Below are positions 8,284 to 17,665 of a stretch of DNA of 64,000 nt, piece by piece (the first letter of the stretch is position 1; every line of letters begins with the position of its first letter). The stretch is taken from contig JAUXWR010000504.1 in NCBI GenBank assembly GCA_030680075.1, forward strand, positions 113,566-177,565. The letters run 5' to 3'. The stretch comes from Legionella sp. (lineage in GTDB: Bacteria; Pseudomonadota; Gammaproteobacteria; Legionellales; Legionellaceae). Under the pieces are notes generated by a model. It searched no databases, was not told the origin of the DNA, and was given only the letters and a program-made list of their open reading frames with translations. The translations under genes were made by a program, and so were the position numbers.

Positions 8284-9761
8284 TGGTTAATTACATACCC
8301 AATCAGCATTATCTAAATGGCAAATGGCAGTCCAGCACTGGTGAGCCTCTTATTTCAAGCAATCCTCTAGATAACACATTAATCTGGCAAGGCAATAGCG
8401 CCACCGCCAAAGAGATTGCTATTGCTTCTGACGCGGCTCACAGAGCACTGACAAGCTGGGCTTTATTAGATAGTAAAAATCGAAGCCAGTATTTGCAAAA
8501 ATTCGCAGAAATAGTAGAGAAAAATCGCCAGACATTAACCGAGCTGATTTCTCTTGAAACGGGTAAGCCTTTATGGGAAGCCGCAACCGAAGTTAGTGCG
8601 GTAATTGGCAAAGTCAAGCTTTCCCTGCAAGCCTATGAGGAGCGTACATCAGAAAAAAAAACCCCGACACCTGAGGCAACCGCATGTCTTCGCTTTAAAC
8701 CGCATGGGGTGGTCGCCGTTCTTGGGGCGTTTAATTTTCCGGCTCATTTAAGTAATGGACACATCGTTCCGGCTTTACTCGCGGGGAATACGGTAATTTA
8801 TAAGCCTAGTGAGTTAACGCCTGGGGTCGCTGCATTTATTATGCAATGTTGGCATGAGAGCGGTATACCTGCTGGTGTTATTAACTGTGTGCAAGGCAAT
8901 GCAAGTACAGGCGAGCTGTTACTGTCATCAGACATACAAGGTGTTTATTTTACAGGTAGCTACAAAACCGGGAAACGCATCCATCAACATTTTAGTGACC
9001 GGCCCGAGATTATTCTCGCTCTTGAGATGGGCGGAAATAATCCACTGATAGTCGATGATATTAACGATATCGATGCGGCAGTTTATCAGACTCTCCTTTC
9101 AACGTTGATTACCGCAGGCCAACGCTGTACATGCGCTAGACGCGTGCTTATAAAAGACAGCTCCATCGGCGATTTTTTCCTCGATAAATTAATTACGGCT
9201 TTTAGAAAAGTAAAAGTTGGCGCATTTACAGAACAACCGGAGCCTTTTATGGGGCCGGTTATTAGCCACAAACAGGCATTAGCGCACCTGCAGTCGCAAC
9301 AACAATTAGTTGAAGCGGGCGGCAATTCGTTGCTCACTATGAATTTACTGCGCGAAAATTCCGGTTTACTCTCTCCCGGCATTATCGAGATGAGCAATGC
9401 TCACACTATTTTAGATGAAGAGATTTTCGCGCCGTTTGTTCAAGTGTACCGTTATCAAAATTTTGACGAAGCGCTTATGATGGCTAATAAGACCCGTTAT
9501 GGTCTCGCGGCGGGTTTGTTGAGTGATAGTGTCACTCAGTATCAGCAATTTTATCAAACAATAAGAGCAGGGCTTATTAACTGGAACAGACCTACAACAG
9601 GGGCTGCAGGTAATCTTCCTTTCGGTGGTGTGGGCTGTAGTGGCAATCATCGACCTAGTGCGTATTTTGCCGCTGATTATTGCGCCTACCCTATCGCCAG
9701 TATGGAGCAACCGACATTAAACAAGCCTTCGCAATTATTGCCAGGCATTGATTTGGGGTAA
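8280..9761 (+). CDS. astD: N-succinylglutamate 5-semialdehyde dehydrogenase
   Basis: AstD oxidises succinylglutamic semialdehyde to succinylglutamate with NAD+. The 493-residue protein is an aldehyde dehydrogenase with [16 protein letters not shown] at the cofactor side, [12 protein letters not shown], the general-base Glu in [10 protein letters not shown], and the catalytic Cys in [11 protein letters not shown]. Length equals E. coli AstD (492). It overlaps astA by four bases. The pathway's aminotransferase AstC is not in the window, so that step must be encoded elsewhere or done by ArgD. Confidence 0.93.
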   Translation: MMVNYIPNQHYLNGKWQSSTGEPLISSNPLDNTLIWQGNSATAKEIAIASDAAHRALTSWALLDSKNRSQYLQKFAEIVEKNRQTLTELISLETGKPLWEAATEVSAVIGKVKLSLQAYEERTSEKKTPTPEATACLRFKPHGVVAVLGAFNFPAHLSNGHIVPALLAGNTVIYKPSELTPGVAAFIMQCWHESGIPAGVINCVQGNASTGELLLSSDIQGVYFTGSYKTGKRIHQHFSDRPEIILALEMGGNNPLIVDDINDIDAAVYQTLLSTLITAGQRCTCARRVLIKDSSIGDFFLDKLITAFRKVKVGAFTEQPEPFMGPVISHKQALAHLQSQQQLVEAGGNSLLTMNLLRENSGLLSPGIIEMSNAHTILDEEIFAPFVQVYRYQNFDEALMMANKTRYGLAAGLLSDSVTQYQQFYQTIRAGLINWNRPTTGAAGNLPFGGVGCSGNHRPSAYFAADYCAYPIASMEQPTLNKPSQLLPGIDLG

Positions 9762-9765
9762 ACTT

Positions 9766-11121
9766 GTGCGGGTATTTGAACTAAATATTGATGGCCTTGT
9801 TGGCCCCACCCACCATTATGCAGGTCTTTCTGCTGGTAATCTTGCCTCAACAACGAATGCTTTAAAAGGCGCAAATCCACAGGAAGCAGCCAGACAAGGG
9901 CTGGCCAAAATGGGCCTGCTTCATAATATGGGTTTAAAACAGGCTTTATTACCGCCGCATCAACGCCCTAACCTGCATTTATTGTATCAATTGGGTTTTA
10001 CGGGAGAGGCCTCTCAACAAGTCTCTAAAGCCTTTTCTATGGCGCCCGAATTATTGAGTGCGGCGTACTCAGCATCCAGTATGTGGACGGCGAATGCTGC
10101 TACAGTGTCGGCAAGTAGTGATTGCACAGATAATCGGGTGCACTTTACAGCAGCAAATCTCGTCAGTAATTTGCATCGTCACCAGGAAGCTGATTTTTCT
10201 GCTCAATTATTACGGCATCTATTTAAAGATGAAGCGTATTTCAACCATCACCCCATCTTACCAAGAAGTCTTGTCACGGGTGATGAGGGGGCTGCAAATC
10301 ATAGTCGCTTATGCGCAAATCATAGTCAGGCAGGTATTAATTTTTTTGTTTACGGAAAACAGGGATTAAATTTAAAAAACCATCACCATGTGCCTCTCAA
10401 ATATCCTGCTCGCCAAACGCTGGAAGCATCGAGTACAATTGCGCGTGCGCATTGCCTGAATCAACAACAAGTAGTATTTGCCTGTCAAAATCCACAAGCA
10501 ATTGATGAAGGTGTCTTTCATAACGATGTGATTGCTGTTGCTAATGAATCAGTATTACTCGTGCATGAGTTCGCTTTCAAAAATCAGAAGGACGTGCTAA
10601 AAGAACTACAAGATAAAGCAAATTTTGAACTTAACATAATTGAAATCAGTAACAAGCAGCTGACAGTAGCTGACGCAGTTGCAACGTATTTATTTAACTC
10701 TCAACTTCTATCAATGCCAGACGGCACAATGACATTAATTGCCCCTATTGAATGCGAGAGTAATGCGCAAGTAAAATCCATCATCGATGAGATAATCAGC
10801 GACTCTCATAATCCAATAAAGCAAGTACATTACCTGGATTTAAAACAAAGTATGCGAAACGGTGGTGGTCCTGCTTGTCTTAGGCTTCGTGTTCCTTTAA
10901 ACGAAAATGAGCTCGGGGCAATGCACCAGGGAATTTTAATCACTGACACGCTCCTTGATAAGTTGGATAAATGGATTATTCGACATTACCGAACCCATCT
11001 TCATGCGAATGATTTAAAAGACCCTTCTCTCATAGATGAAAGCTTCCTTGCTCTCGATGAGCTAACTAACCTGCTTGATTTAGGTTCAATTTATCCCTTT
11101 CAACGGGAGAAAACTGTTTAA
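9766..11121 (+). CDS. astB: N-succinylarginine dihydrolase
   Basis: AstB converts N-succinylarginine to succinylornithine, ammonia and CO2. The product begins [20 protein letters not shown], which matches the start of the family; the GTG at 9766 is chosen because it places this motif at the N-terminus and follows a GGGG ribosome-binding site seven bases upstream and the astD stop. That gives 451 residues against 447 in E. coli. Catalytic-type segments include [19 protein letters not shown] and [16 protein letters not shown] near the C-terminus. It is the third pathway gene; the spermidine-synthase-like gene overlaps its stop by one base. Confidence 0.92.
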   Translation: MRVFELNIDGLVGPTHHYAGLSAGNLASTTNALKGANPQEAARQGLAKMGLLHNMGLKQALLPPHQRPNLHLLYQLGFTGEASQQVSKAFSMAPELLSAAYSASSMWTANAATVSASSDCTDNRVHFTAANLVSNLHRHQEADFSAQLLRHLFKDEAYFNHHPILPRSLVTGDEGAANHSRLCANHSQAGINFFVYGKQGLNLKNHHHVPLKYPARQTLEASSTIARAHCLNQQQVVFACQNPQAIDEGVFHNDVIAVANESVLLVHEFAFKNQKDVLKELQDKANFELNIIEISNKQLTVADAVATYLFNSQLLSMPDGTMTLIAPIECESNAQVKSIIDEIISDSHNPIKQVHYLDLKQSMRNGGGPACLRLRVPLNENELGAMHQGILITDTLLDKLDKWIIRHYRTHLHANDLKDPSLIDESFLALDELTNLLDLGSIYPFQREKTV

Positions 11122-11852
11122 TGTTATGGCGAACATTCGGGGGTCGATGCATTTATCACTCTCCAACAGGCATTCAAATTTTTGATAATTATTTTTTTCG
11201 TTGGTTAAAATTTGACAGTGAAGCGCTGCAAACGCTTTTATTCAAATTAGCGCCTGAACATGCGGGCTTGGATTACATCAAAGCCCTCATTTCCCCCGCC
11301 AAAAAAATGCCTGGAAATACCTGTATGTTAGGCTTGGGCGGCGGCGGTGTTGCGCATGCATTATCGCCTTTTTTGATTAACTCCACTTTGCTAGCTGTTG
11401 AATATGATGAGGAGGTCATCCAATTAGCGGCGCAGTTTTTTATGACTGAACAATTAAGCAATCTTAAGGTTATTCATCATGAAGCCAATGAGTTTGTGAG
11501 CAATTATTCAGAGCAGTTTCTACATATAATCGTCGATTTGTCTAATGCCAATTCTTTTCCTGCTTCTTGTTATAACGACGAATTTTTTGCACAATGTAAG
11601 CGCATCTTACTTCCAGATGGCTTTCTAGCTGTAAATTTAGCTAACCCACATGAACAGCGTCCTGTTTTTGAGATGATAAAGAAGCAGTTTTGCGGTGCTA
11701 CAGTTACCTTACCCATTAAAGAATGCGCCAATGTAGTCATCATCGCGTGCAATAGCAATAAAGTGTCAACACTCCTGGACATTTTTAAAAATTACCCTGG
11801 TTTAAAGCGCTTAACTTGGGATGAAACATGGGGATGTGTGGCACATTTATAA
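11121..11852 (+). CDS. Spermidine-synthase-like protein closing the ast operon
   Basis: This 243-residue protein has a Rossmann methyltransferase-type core: CMLGLGGGGVAHAL (glycine-rich loop, about 68-81), LLAVEYDEEVIQLA (acidic end of strand 2), and LHIIVDLSNANSFP. This is the layout of spermidine/spermine synthases and their relatives, but at 243 residues it is short and lacks an obvious N-terminal tetramerisation hairpin. It overlaps astB by one base, so it is tied to arginine catabolism by position. A role in polyamine formation is possible; a different small-molecule transferase is equally possible. Confidence 0.7.
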   Translation: MLWRTFGGRCIYHSPTGIQIFDNYFFRWLKFDSEALQTLLFKLAPEHAGLDYIKALISPAKKMPGNTCMLGLGGGGVAHALSPFLINSTLLAVEYDEEVIQLAAQFFMTEQLSNLKVIHHEANEFVSNYSEQFLHIIVDLSNANSFPASCYNDEFFAQCKRILLPDGFLAVNLANPHEQRPVFEMIKKQFCGATVTLPIKECANVVIIACNSNKVSTLLDIFKNYPGLKRLTWDETWGCVAHL

Positions 11853-11877
11853 AAAAGATGTCATAAAATTTTGAGAC

Positions 11878-12057
11878 CTTTGTACAGGACAATTTTTAAA
11901 TCTCACAAAAAATGCCGTCTTTGCGAACAAAGTGAAGCAATCCAGCGGCTTGGAAAATCCAATTAGCGCATCTATTGCTCATAAAAATCACTAGATTGCT
12001 TCGTCTGCGACTCGCAAAGACGAGTCATTTACCCCGCACTGAAAAGTTGTCCTGTGC
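11878..12057. repeat. Palindromic dispersed repeat, family A copy 1
   Basis: A roughly 180-base imperfect palindrome. Ends pair as TTTGTACAGGACAA (left) and TTGTCCTGTGCAAA (right); inside, GTCTTTGCGAACAAAGTG and the GAAGCAATCCAG block face an inverted GATTGCTTCGTCTGCGACTC. Identical 13-base sequences AAAATTTTGAGAC flank it at 11865-11877 and 12058-12070. It fills the gap between the ast operon and the tandem-repeat gene. Related copies lie near 20.8, 24.7, 34.7 and 63.6 kb. It has no coding capacity and looks like a MITE. Confidence 0.8.
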
Positions 12058-12085
12058 AAAATTTTGAGACGCAATAAACTCTCCT

Positions 12086-12118
12086 CTTAAGAATTCCTTA
12101 AGCATTTTTGTGTATTAT
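12086..12118 (+). promoter_or_regulatory. PmrA-type box and -10 upstream of the tandem-repeat protein
   Basis: CTTAAG at 12086-12091 and CTTAAG at 12097-12102 are separated by five bases, an exact match to the YTTAAK-N5-YTTAAK PmrA box. Ten bases later TATTAT (12113-12118) can serve as the -10 element, so the box covers the -35 region as in activator-dependent promoters. The same geometry occurs before csrA at 60910-60942. In Legionella PmrA activates many Dot/Icm effector genes. Confidence 0.7.
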
Positions 12119-12151
12119 TTGTCCAAATTATTTTTTTGATAAGCAACTGCT

Positions 12152-13570
12152 ATGGGTAAAGAGAAATCTGTAAAAACCTCGAGTGGACAACCAATTTATA
12201 TCGATCCATCACTAGGTTCAAAGTTGAGTGTAACTGAAGCGAAAACGGTAAGATACCATCAAGAAGGAAGGAAAAAAATCTATACCTACCTTCCTGATGG
12301 AGCAGAAGATCTGGATGCCAATAGACGCATAACAATGAAAGATTCTACTTATAGAAGCAACCAACTGGTAGATAGCATTACAGGCAAAATTTTAACTCAA
12401 CAAGAACTAAATAGTCTTATCGCTATTGAGAAAAATAAAGTGTTTAGCTACGTTCCTGAGGGCAAAACAGACACCGTGGAAAATAGAGCGCAAGCCGTGA
12501 ATAATTCTACCTATCGATGCCATAAATTTGTGAATGCGATAACTGGCAAGCATCTAAGCAAAAATGAACAAGCAACGCTTGTTTTAACAACCCTTTACAA
12601 TACATATAGTTTTATACCCGATGGCCAAGAGGCTATAGAAGAAACCAGACTTTATGCAGTCAAATATTCCACCTATAAAAACAGGAAACCGGTCAATGCC
12701 GTGACTGGTAAGACACTAAGCGAAAACGAACGAACCACTCTGACGCTCGTCGCTGGTGTTAGTAACACTTATTCTTATGTTCCAGATGGAGAGACTGATA
12801 CGCTAAGAAGTAGACACATTGCCGTTAGTAAACAATATTATCAAAGTTATCTGCCTCTGGATGCTTTGACCGGCAAGTCGCTAACTACTCATGAAAGAAT
12901 GAATATAACTTATGATATTGAAACTGTGTCCCATAGCTATTTGCCTGATGGTAAAGAAGACCTGCCAGCAAACCGATGCATCGTGTTCGACAAACAAACC
13001 TATGAGACTGTGCTTAACCAAAAAATATTTAGTCAAAACGGCTACAAAATTCAAAAGTTAACAAATATTCCGCAAGCGGTACTTGTTGTATTTTGTGATG
13101 AGCAGTGGAAAGAAGCTTCACGCCATTTCAATGCTTTTTTTATGAATCAGATAAACAGAAAGTGGCACTATAAAAATAATAAGGTAAAGTCTGAAAAACC
13201 TGAATTTGAATTAGTTGAGGTAGATGGTTTATTTCATATAGTTCTTCATAATCCGACGTCTGTTATGAATTTAAATATTAATTTTCCGCCAACAAATGAA
13301 TGGCTACCTGCACCGAATGAGGACCATTCCGAAATAGAGACTGAGAATACAGCAGAAGCAAATTACCAGGAATTTTATCCCTATGAGGAACTGCCAATTT
13401 TTGATGAAACTGTAATGGATAATTTTATTAATCCAGCAGAGTCGGCTCATGGGTTTTTTAATGACTCAAGAGATAAAGAACTTAAGATTCATGAGCGCTC
13501 ATGGCCTTCCGGTGAAGAACCAGCCAAACGTATGAAAATTGCTGATTCTCAGAACGGACTCACCGGATGA
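12152..13570 (+). CDS. Tandem-repeat protein with c-Myc-like NLS, candidate Dot/Icm effector
   Basis: I do not recognise this 472-residue protein. Residues 12-290 hold a degenerate half repeat and then five units of about 54 residues, each with a Y-[LVI]-P-[DE]-G anchor (46, 100, 154, 209, 263) and, at most units, a later TGK anchor (77, 131, 185, 240) followed by LS..E. A unique region follows (about 300-375), then an acidic tail. EEPAKRMKIADSQ near 455-467 closely resembles the c-Myc nuclear localisation signal PAAKRVKLD. No signal peptide or membrane segment is visible. With the PmrA box upstream, a translocated protein acting in the host nucleus is a fair inference. The frame stays open for 52 codons beyond its TGA stop. 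Its composition is unlike the enzymes around it. Confidence 0.75.
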   Translation: MGKEKSVKTSSGQPIYIDPSLGSKLSVTEAKTVRYHQEGRKKIYTYLPDGAEDLDANRRITMKDSTYRSNQLVDSITGKILTQQELNSLIAIEKNKVFSYVPEGKTDTVENRAQAVNNSTYRCHKFVNAITGKHLSKNEQATLVLTTLYNTYSFIPDGQEAIEETRLYAVKYSTYKNRKPVNAVTGKTLSENERTTLTLVAGVSNTYSYVPDGETDTLRSRHIAVSKQYYQSYLPLDALTGKSLTTHERMNITYDIETVSHSYLPDGKEDLPANRCIVFDKQTYETVLNQKIFSQNGYKIQKLTNIPQAVLVVFCDEQWKEASRHFNAFFMNQINRKWHYKNNKVKSEKPEFELVEVDGLFHIVLHNPTSVMNLNINFPPTNEWLPAPNEDHSEIETENTAEANYQEFYPYEELPIFDETVMDNFINPAESAHGFFNDSRDKELKIHERSWPSGEEPAKRMKIADSQNGLTG

Positions 13571-13729
13571 AGCCCTCCTAAACCTGAGCCTTGGATGGTT
13601 CTGAGACAATTTGCCGATTCATGCGTTTATGATCAAATCGAGGAAATCAGAGAGTATGGTGAGGTGTTTCTTCGGACACACGAAACCCTCCATGCGCTAG
13701 TTGAGTTCATGGAGAATCTTTATACTTAA
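13571..13729 (+). pseudogene. In-frame C-terminal extension of the tandem-repeat gene beyond a TGA
   Basis: Directly after the TGA at 13568-13570 the same frame continues for 52 sense codons to TAA at 13727-13729. The sequence is protein-like, including LRQFADSCVYDQIEEIREYG and HALVEFMENLYT, with an acidic, hydrophobic C-terminus of the type seen in Dot/Icm signals. CGA to TGA is a single transition, so a recent nonsense mutation, readthrough, or separate translation from an ATG at 13595 (44 residues) are all possible. The last bases overlap the convergent def gene. Confidence 0.5.
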
Positions 13730-14274
13730 GCGTTTTTTCTTGCTTTAAGCGCGCCGGCTTTAACCAATTCATCATGAAAACCTAGTGAGTTAAAATCTAT
13801 AACTTTATCAAGAAAAATTATACCATCCAGATGATCATACTCATGCTGCAACACGCGAGCATGAAGATCGGAAACCTCTCGCTCCATTAATTGACCATTT
13901 GTATCGTAACCTCGATAGCGAATGTGTTTGTACCGTGATACTCTGCCTCGAAGTGTACCAACACTTAAACACCCTTCATACTCTTCAACACATTCATCTG
14001 ATAATGGCTCATAGGTGGGATTAAATAAAATTGTGAATGGAATTGCTGGCAGATGAGTATGAACTGGATGCTGGTCCATACCAAACACAAGCGCTCGCTT
14101 GCTAATACCTATTTGCGGAGCCGCCAATCCCAAGCCCTTTTCAGCTTGCAACATGGCAAATAATTCTTGCTCCAATTGCTTGAGTTCAGGGGTGCCAAAT
14201 TCTTCCTCTGTAATAGGCTGAGAAATTTGTCTTAATAAAGGGTTTCCTAATAGAATAATTTGATTTTTATCCAT
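13726..14274 (-). CDS. def: Peptide deformylase
   Basis: Removes the formyl group from the initiator methionine of new proteins; a metal enzyme of the cytoplasm. The 182-residue protein has all three family motifs: GLAAPQIG (about 50-57), EGCLS with the metal-binding Cys, and QHEYDHLDG with the two His ligands and catalytic Glu. It follows frr on the same strand after a hairpin, and is not next to fmt as in E. coli; Legionella genomes usually carry a second deformylase there, which I cannot check here. Confidence 0.92.
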   Translation of the reverse strand: MDKNQIILLGNPLLRQISQPITEEEFGTPELKQLEQELFAMLQAEKGLGLAAPQIGISKRALVFGMDQHPVHTHLPAIPFTILFNPTYEPLSDECVEEYEGCLSVGTLRGRVSRYKHIRYRGYDTNGQLMEREVSDLHARVLQHEYDHLDGIIFLDKVIDFNSLGFHDELVKAGALKARKNA

Positions 14275-14372
14275 GATTTATTACTTGATTGTTCATTTTA
14301 TAGATTCGGTGGAAAATGATTAAATGGTGCATTAGTAGATATTAAATTGCAACAAGGTATAAGACGTATGAT

Positions 14373-14391
14373 GCCGCGCAGAACGCGCGGC
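14373..14391 (-). terminator. GC-rich hairpin downstream of frr
   Basis: GCCGCGC (14373-14379) pairs perfectly with GCGCGGC (14385-14391) over a five-base loop, 22 bases past the frr stop. The downstream U content is modest. It probably ends or reduces transcription of the rpsB-tsf-pyrH-frr operon. Confidence 0.5.
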
Positions 14392-14412
14392 AAGAGCAGA
14401 TTAGCAATAAAT

Positions 14413-14970
14413 TTAAATTTCCATTAAATCTTTTTCTTTATCAGCCAACACCTTATCAACGTCAGCAATGAATTTGTCCGTCAGTTTTTGAATGACTTCT
14501 GCTGCGCGACGTTCATCATCTTCAGAAATGGCTTTTTCTTTAACCAGGTCTTTAAGTTGATTATTAGCATCACGACGCACATTACGAATGGCAACACGTC
14601 CTTGCTCACCTTCAGCTCGAACGATTCGAATCATTTCCTTGCGTCGCTCTTCTGTTAAAGCGGGCATAGGGACACGAATCGCACTCCCTGCGGTGGCAGG
14701 GTTGAGACCTAAATCAGCATTCAATATAGCTTTCTCGACTGCCGCGACCATTGCTTTTTCCCAAGGTGTTACGAGCAAAGTACGGGAATCGCTGGATGTT
14801 ACCTGAGCAATCTGGTTGAGTGGAGTTAAGTTACCATAATAATCAACCTGAACATGATCCAAAAAGCTGGCATTGGCACGCCCCGTTCTGATTTTGGTTA
14901 ATTCATGTTGTAAGGTTTCAACGGTTTTTTTCATCCGCTTTTCTGCATCATTCTTGACATTATTAATCAT
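14413..14970 (-). CDS. frr: Ribosome recycling factor
   Basis: Frees ribosomes from mRNA after termination, together with EF-G. The 185-residue product matches the family throughout: [20 protein letters not shown] near the start, [21 protein letters not shown], and [20 protein letters not shown] in the middle. Length is the same as E. coli RRF. It overlaps the end of pyrH by eight bases, in the conserved rpsB-tsf-pyrH-frr order. Confidence 0.97.
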   Translation of the reverse strand: MINNVKNDAEKRMKKTVETLQHELTKIRTGRANASFLDHVQVDYYGNLTPLNQIAQVTSSDSRTLLVTPWEKAMVAAVEKAILNADLGLNPATAGSAIRVPMPALTEERRKEMIRIVRAEGEQGRVAIRNVRRDANNQLKDLVKEKAISEDDERRAAEVIQKLTDKFIADVDKVLADKEKDLMEI

Positions 14971-15700
14971 GATTTGCTCCTACAATTGTTCCGACACGTT
15001 CACCAACAACAATTTTTTGTAATGCATCAGGCGCTGCCATATCAAAAACTTGCAACGGCATGCCATGTTCCTGACATAAGCAAATCGCTGTAGCGTCCAT
15101 AACCTCTAATCCATCACTTAAGACTTGTTTATAGGTTAAGTAATCATAACGAATTGCATCAGGATTTTTCATGGGATCTTCAGAGTAAATACCATCAACT
15201 TTGGTGGCCTTTAGAACTATATCAGCCCCTACTTCAATTGCACGTAAGCACGCAGCTGTATCGGTTGTAAAGAAAGGATTACCGGTTCCTGCTGCAAAAA
15301 TAACAACTTGCTTTTCGCGTAAATGGGTTATTGCCTTGCGGCGATGGTAGGAATCCACCACACCAGACATTGGTATGGCTGACATGATGCGAGCAGGTAA
15401 ATCAATGCGCTCCATTGCGTCTCGCAATGCCAAGGCATTCATAACGGTTGCCAGCATGCCCATGTGATCACCAGTGACGCGCCCGAGGCCTGCTTTTGAT
15501 AAAGCTTTACCACGAAAGAGATTGCCGCCACCAATGACGAGACCTACCTCGACACCCATGCGAATTAACAAAGCAACATCATTAGCAATCTTGTCCAGCA
15601 CTGATGGGTCAATCCCAAATTGCGAATTGCCCATCAGCGCTTCACCGCTGCACTTTAGTAAAATACGTTTGTATTTTAGTGGAAGTTTATTACCCGTCAT
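14963..15700 (-). CDS. pyrH: Uridylate (UMP) kinase
   Basis: Phosphorylates UMP to UDP in pyrimidine nucleotide synthesis. The 245-residue protein is of the amino-acid-kinase fold: [14 protein letters not shown] at the N-terminus, [12 protein letters not shown] near 55-66, and [20 protein letters not shown] near 135-154, which binds UMP. It begins two bases after the tsf stop and overlaps frr, so it is translated from the operon mRNA. Confidence 0.97.
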   Translation of the reverse strand: MTGNKLPLKYKRILLKCSGEALMGNSQFGIDPSVLDKIANDVALLIRMGVEVGLVIGGGNLFRGKALSKAGLGRVTGDHMGMLATVMNALALRDAMERIDLPARIMSAIPMSGVVDSYHRRKAITHLREKQVVIFAAGTGNPFFTTDTAACLRAIEVGADIVLKATKVDGIYSEDPMKNPDAIRYDYLTYKQVLSDGLEVMDATAICLCQEHGMPLQVFDMAAPDALQKIVVGERVGTIVGANHD

Positions 15701-15702
15701 AA

Positions 15703-16584
15703 TTAGTCGCGAACCTGTGCCATAACTTCTTCAACAAAGTTATCTTCTTTTTTCTCAATACCTTCACCCACTTCAAAACGCAGGAAGGAAACGACTTCGG
15801 CATTTTTTTCTTTTAACAATTGACCAACTTTAATATTGGGATCTTTAACAAAAGGCTGACCAAGGAGGCTTACTTCATCAATAAATTTGTTGATACGCCC
15901 TTCAATCATCTTGTCGATAATTTCTTGTGGTTTGCCACTTTCACGCGCTTGAGCTGTAAAAATATCACGCTCATTCTCAATAGCTTCAGCTGAAACCTGA
16001 TCACGATTAACAACCATTGGACGGGTTGCAGCAACATGCATGGCAATATCTTTTGCCAATTGTTCATCACCATTTTTGAGCGCAACGACTACGCCAATAC
16101 GTGATCCGTGCAAATAAGAACCAACAACACCATCGCAAATCACTCTTTCCATGCGACGAAGTTTGATGTTCTCGCCAATTTTTGCGACCAACTGCTGTCT
16201 TGCCTCTTCTACAGTATGTGTTGTACCCATCAAAGTAGCGTTCGATAATGCGGCAACATCATTGATAGCCTTGTCATTCAATGCAGTTGCGGCAACTTTA
16301 TCAGCAAAGCCTGTAAAGTTCTCATCACGAGCGACGAAATCAGTTTCACTATTGATTTCTATCATCACGGCACAACGACCATCAGTAGATCTCGCAATTA
16401 CTATAACGCCTTCTGCGGCGATTCTATCAGCTTTCTTATCGGCTTTGGCTTGTCCGGCTTTGCGCATTGCATGGATAGCTAATTCCATATCACCATTAGC
16501 TTCAACCAGGAATTTTTTACATTCCATCATGCCGGCACCTGTTCGTTCACGCAATTTCATTACTAACGCTGCACTAATTGACAT
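15703..16584 (-). CDS. tsf: Elongation factor Ts
   Basis: Guanine-nucleotide exchange factor for EF-Tu. The N-terminal UBA-like domain reads [20 protein letters not shown], followed by the [12 protein letters not shown] core motif near 78-89 and a [10 protein letters not shown] segment in the C-terminal domain. The ATG at 16584 gives MSISAALV and 293 residues and has GGAGAA eight bases upstream; the frame is open further upstream but that part crosses the terminator-like hairpin after rpsB. Second gene of the operon. Confidence 0.97.
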   Translation of the reverse strand: MSISAALVMKLRERTGAGMMECKKFLVEANGDMELAIHAMRKAGQAKADKKADRIAAEGVIVIARSTDGRCAVMIEINSETDFVARDENFTGFADKVAATALNDKAINDVAALSNATLMGTTHTVEEARQQLVAKIGENIKLRRMERVICDGVVGSYLHGSRIGVVVALKNGDEQLAKDIAMHVAATRPMVVNRDQVSAEAIENERDIFTAQARESGKPQEIIDKMIEGRINKFIDEVSLLGQPFVKDPNIKVGQLLKEKNAEVVSFLRFEVGEGIEKKEDNFVEEVMAQVRD

Positions 16585-16603
16585 TTTTAATTTCTCCAAT
16601 AAC

Positions 16604-16638
16604 AAAAAGGGGTGCGTCAATTTAACTCGACGCGCCCC
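16604..16638 (-). terminator. Intrinsic terminator / attenuator between rpsB and tsf
   Basis: On the minus strand GGGGCGCGTC (16638-16629) pairs with GACGCACCCC (16618-16609), ten pairs with one G-U, and is followed at once by TTTTT (16608-16604). This is a full rho-independent terminator inside the operon, placed between the rpsB stop and the tsf ribosome-binding site. It would reduce the amount of tsf-pyrH-frr mRNA relative to rpsB. Confidence 0.8.
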
Positions 16639-16652
16639 TAGCATGTAATTAT

Positions 16653-17417
16653 TTATTCACCCGCTTTGTCAGATTCTTTCTCAACTTCCACAGAAATTTC
16701 TACGAATTCAGCGTCAGGAGAAGCACCACCGATGGTGTTTCCATGTTTTGCGTCCAGAATAGCATCTGCGATACAACGAACATAAATGTCCACAGCACGC
16801 ATGGAATCGTCATTACCAGGGATAATGTAATCGATGTTATCCGGGCTGTTGTTAGTATCCACGATACCAATAACAGGAATTTTTAATCGACGGGCTTCTT
16901 CAACAGCAATGTGCTCGAAACCAACATCGACAACAAATAACGCATCAGGCAATCCGCCCATGTGCTCAATACCGCCCAATCCACGCTCAAGCTTTTCAAG
17001 CTCACGAGTCAGCATTAAGGCTTCTTTTTTAATCATGCCGGCAAAAGCACCCTTTTCCTGCATTTCTTTTAGTTCTTTAAGACGGAAAATTGATTGACGA
17101 ACTGTTTTATAGTTTGTCAACATTCCACCTAACCAGCGGTGATCAACGTAAGGCATGCCGCAACGCTTTGCATGTTCACGAATACTTTCCTGAGCGGCTC
17201 TCTTGGTGCCTACGAACAGAATTTTAGCTTTATTGGATGCTAAACGGCCAACGTAATTAACAACGTCTTTCATCATTGGCATCGTTTTTTCTAAATTGAT
17301 AATATGGATTTTGTTTCTTGAACCAAATATGTACTCAGCCATTTTTGGATTCCAAAACCGTGTTCTGTGACCAAAATGTGCTCCGGCTTCGAGCAATTCA
17401 CGCATACTGACATTCAT
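16653..17417 (-). CDS. rpsB: Small-subunit ribosomal protein S2
   Basis: Primary component of the 30S platform. The sequence begins [21 protein letters not shown] after an extra MNVS, and contains [30 protein letters not shown] and the [20 protein letters not shown] nucleotide-fold segment typical of S2. The ATG at 17417 has GGAGA upstream and yields 254 residues (E. coli 241); the open frame further upstream overlaps the leader hairpin and is not part of the protein. First gene of the operon. Confidence 0.97.
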   Translation of the reverse strand: MNVSMRELLEAGAHFGHRTRFWNPKMAEYIFGSRNKIHIINLEKTMPMMKDVVNYVGRLASNKAKILFVGTKRAAQESIREHAKRCGMPYVDHRWLGGMLTNYKTVRQSIFRLKELKEMQEKGAFAGMIKKEALMLTRELEKLERGLGGIEHMGGLPDALFVVDVGFEHIAVEEARRLKIPVIGIVDTNNSPDNIDYIIPGNDDSMRAVDIYVRCIADAILDAKHGNTIGGASPDAEFVEISVEVEKESDKAGE

Positions 17418-17442
17418 TAATTTATCTCCAGGGTTATGCCTC

Positions 17443-17497
17443 CACGTTTCCCATAAGACACCCGACATTGGGACCCCGCCTTATGTGACGAAACGTG
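17443..17497 (-). promoter_or_regulatory. Possible S2-binding leader hairpin of rpsB
   Basis: In the rpsB 5' leader, CACGTTT (17443-17449) pairs with AAACGTG (17491-17497), and CATAAG (17452-17457) with CTTATG (17480-17485), giving a two-part stem with a G-rich loop on the mRNA strand. Gammaproteobacterial rpsB leaders are known to bind S2 for autoregulation. The pairing is visible; identity with that leader class is inferred. Confidence 0.5.
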
Positions 17498-17665
17498 TGT
17501 GTAGTTAAAAGCGCGATATTTATATCACAATTGGCGAGTATCAGCAATGATATGAATTATTTAATGATGCATTCCCTTTTGTACCAGCCTTAAAACACTC
17601 GCAAAATTCCTGAGGAAAGGTATATACTCGAAACTGCCTAATAATTTTATATCAAGGATAATAAA

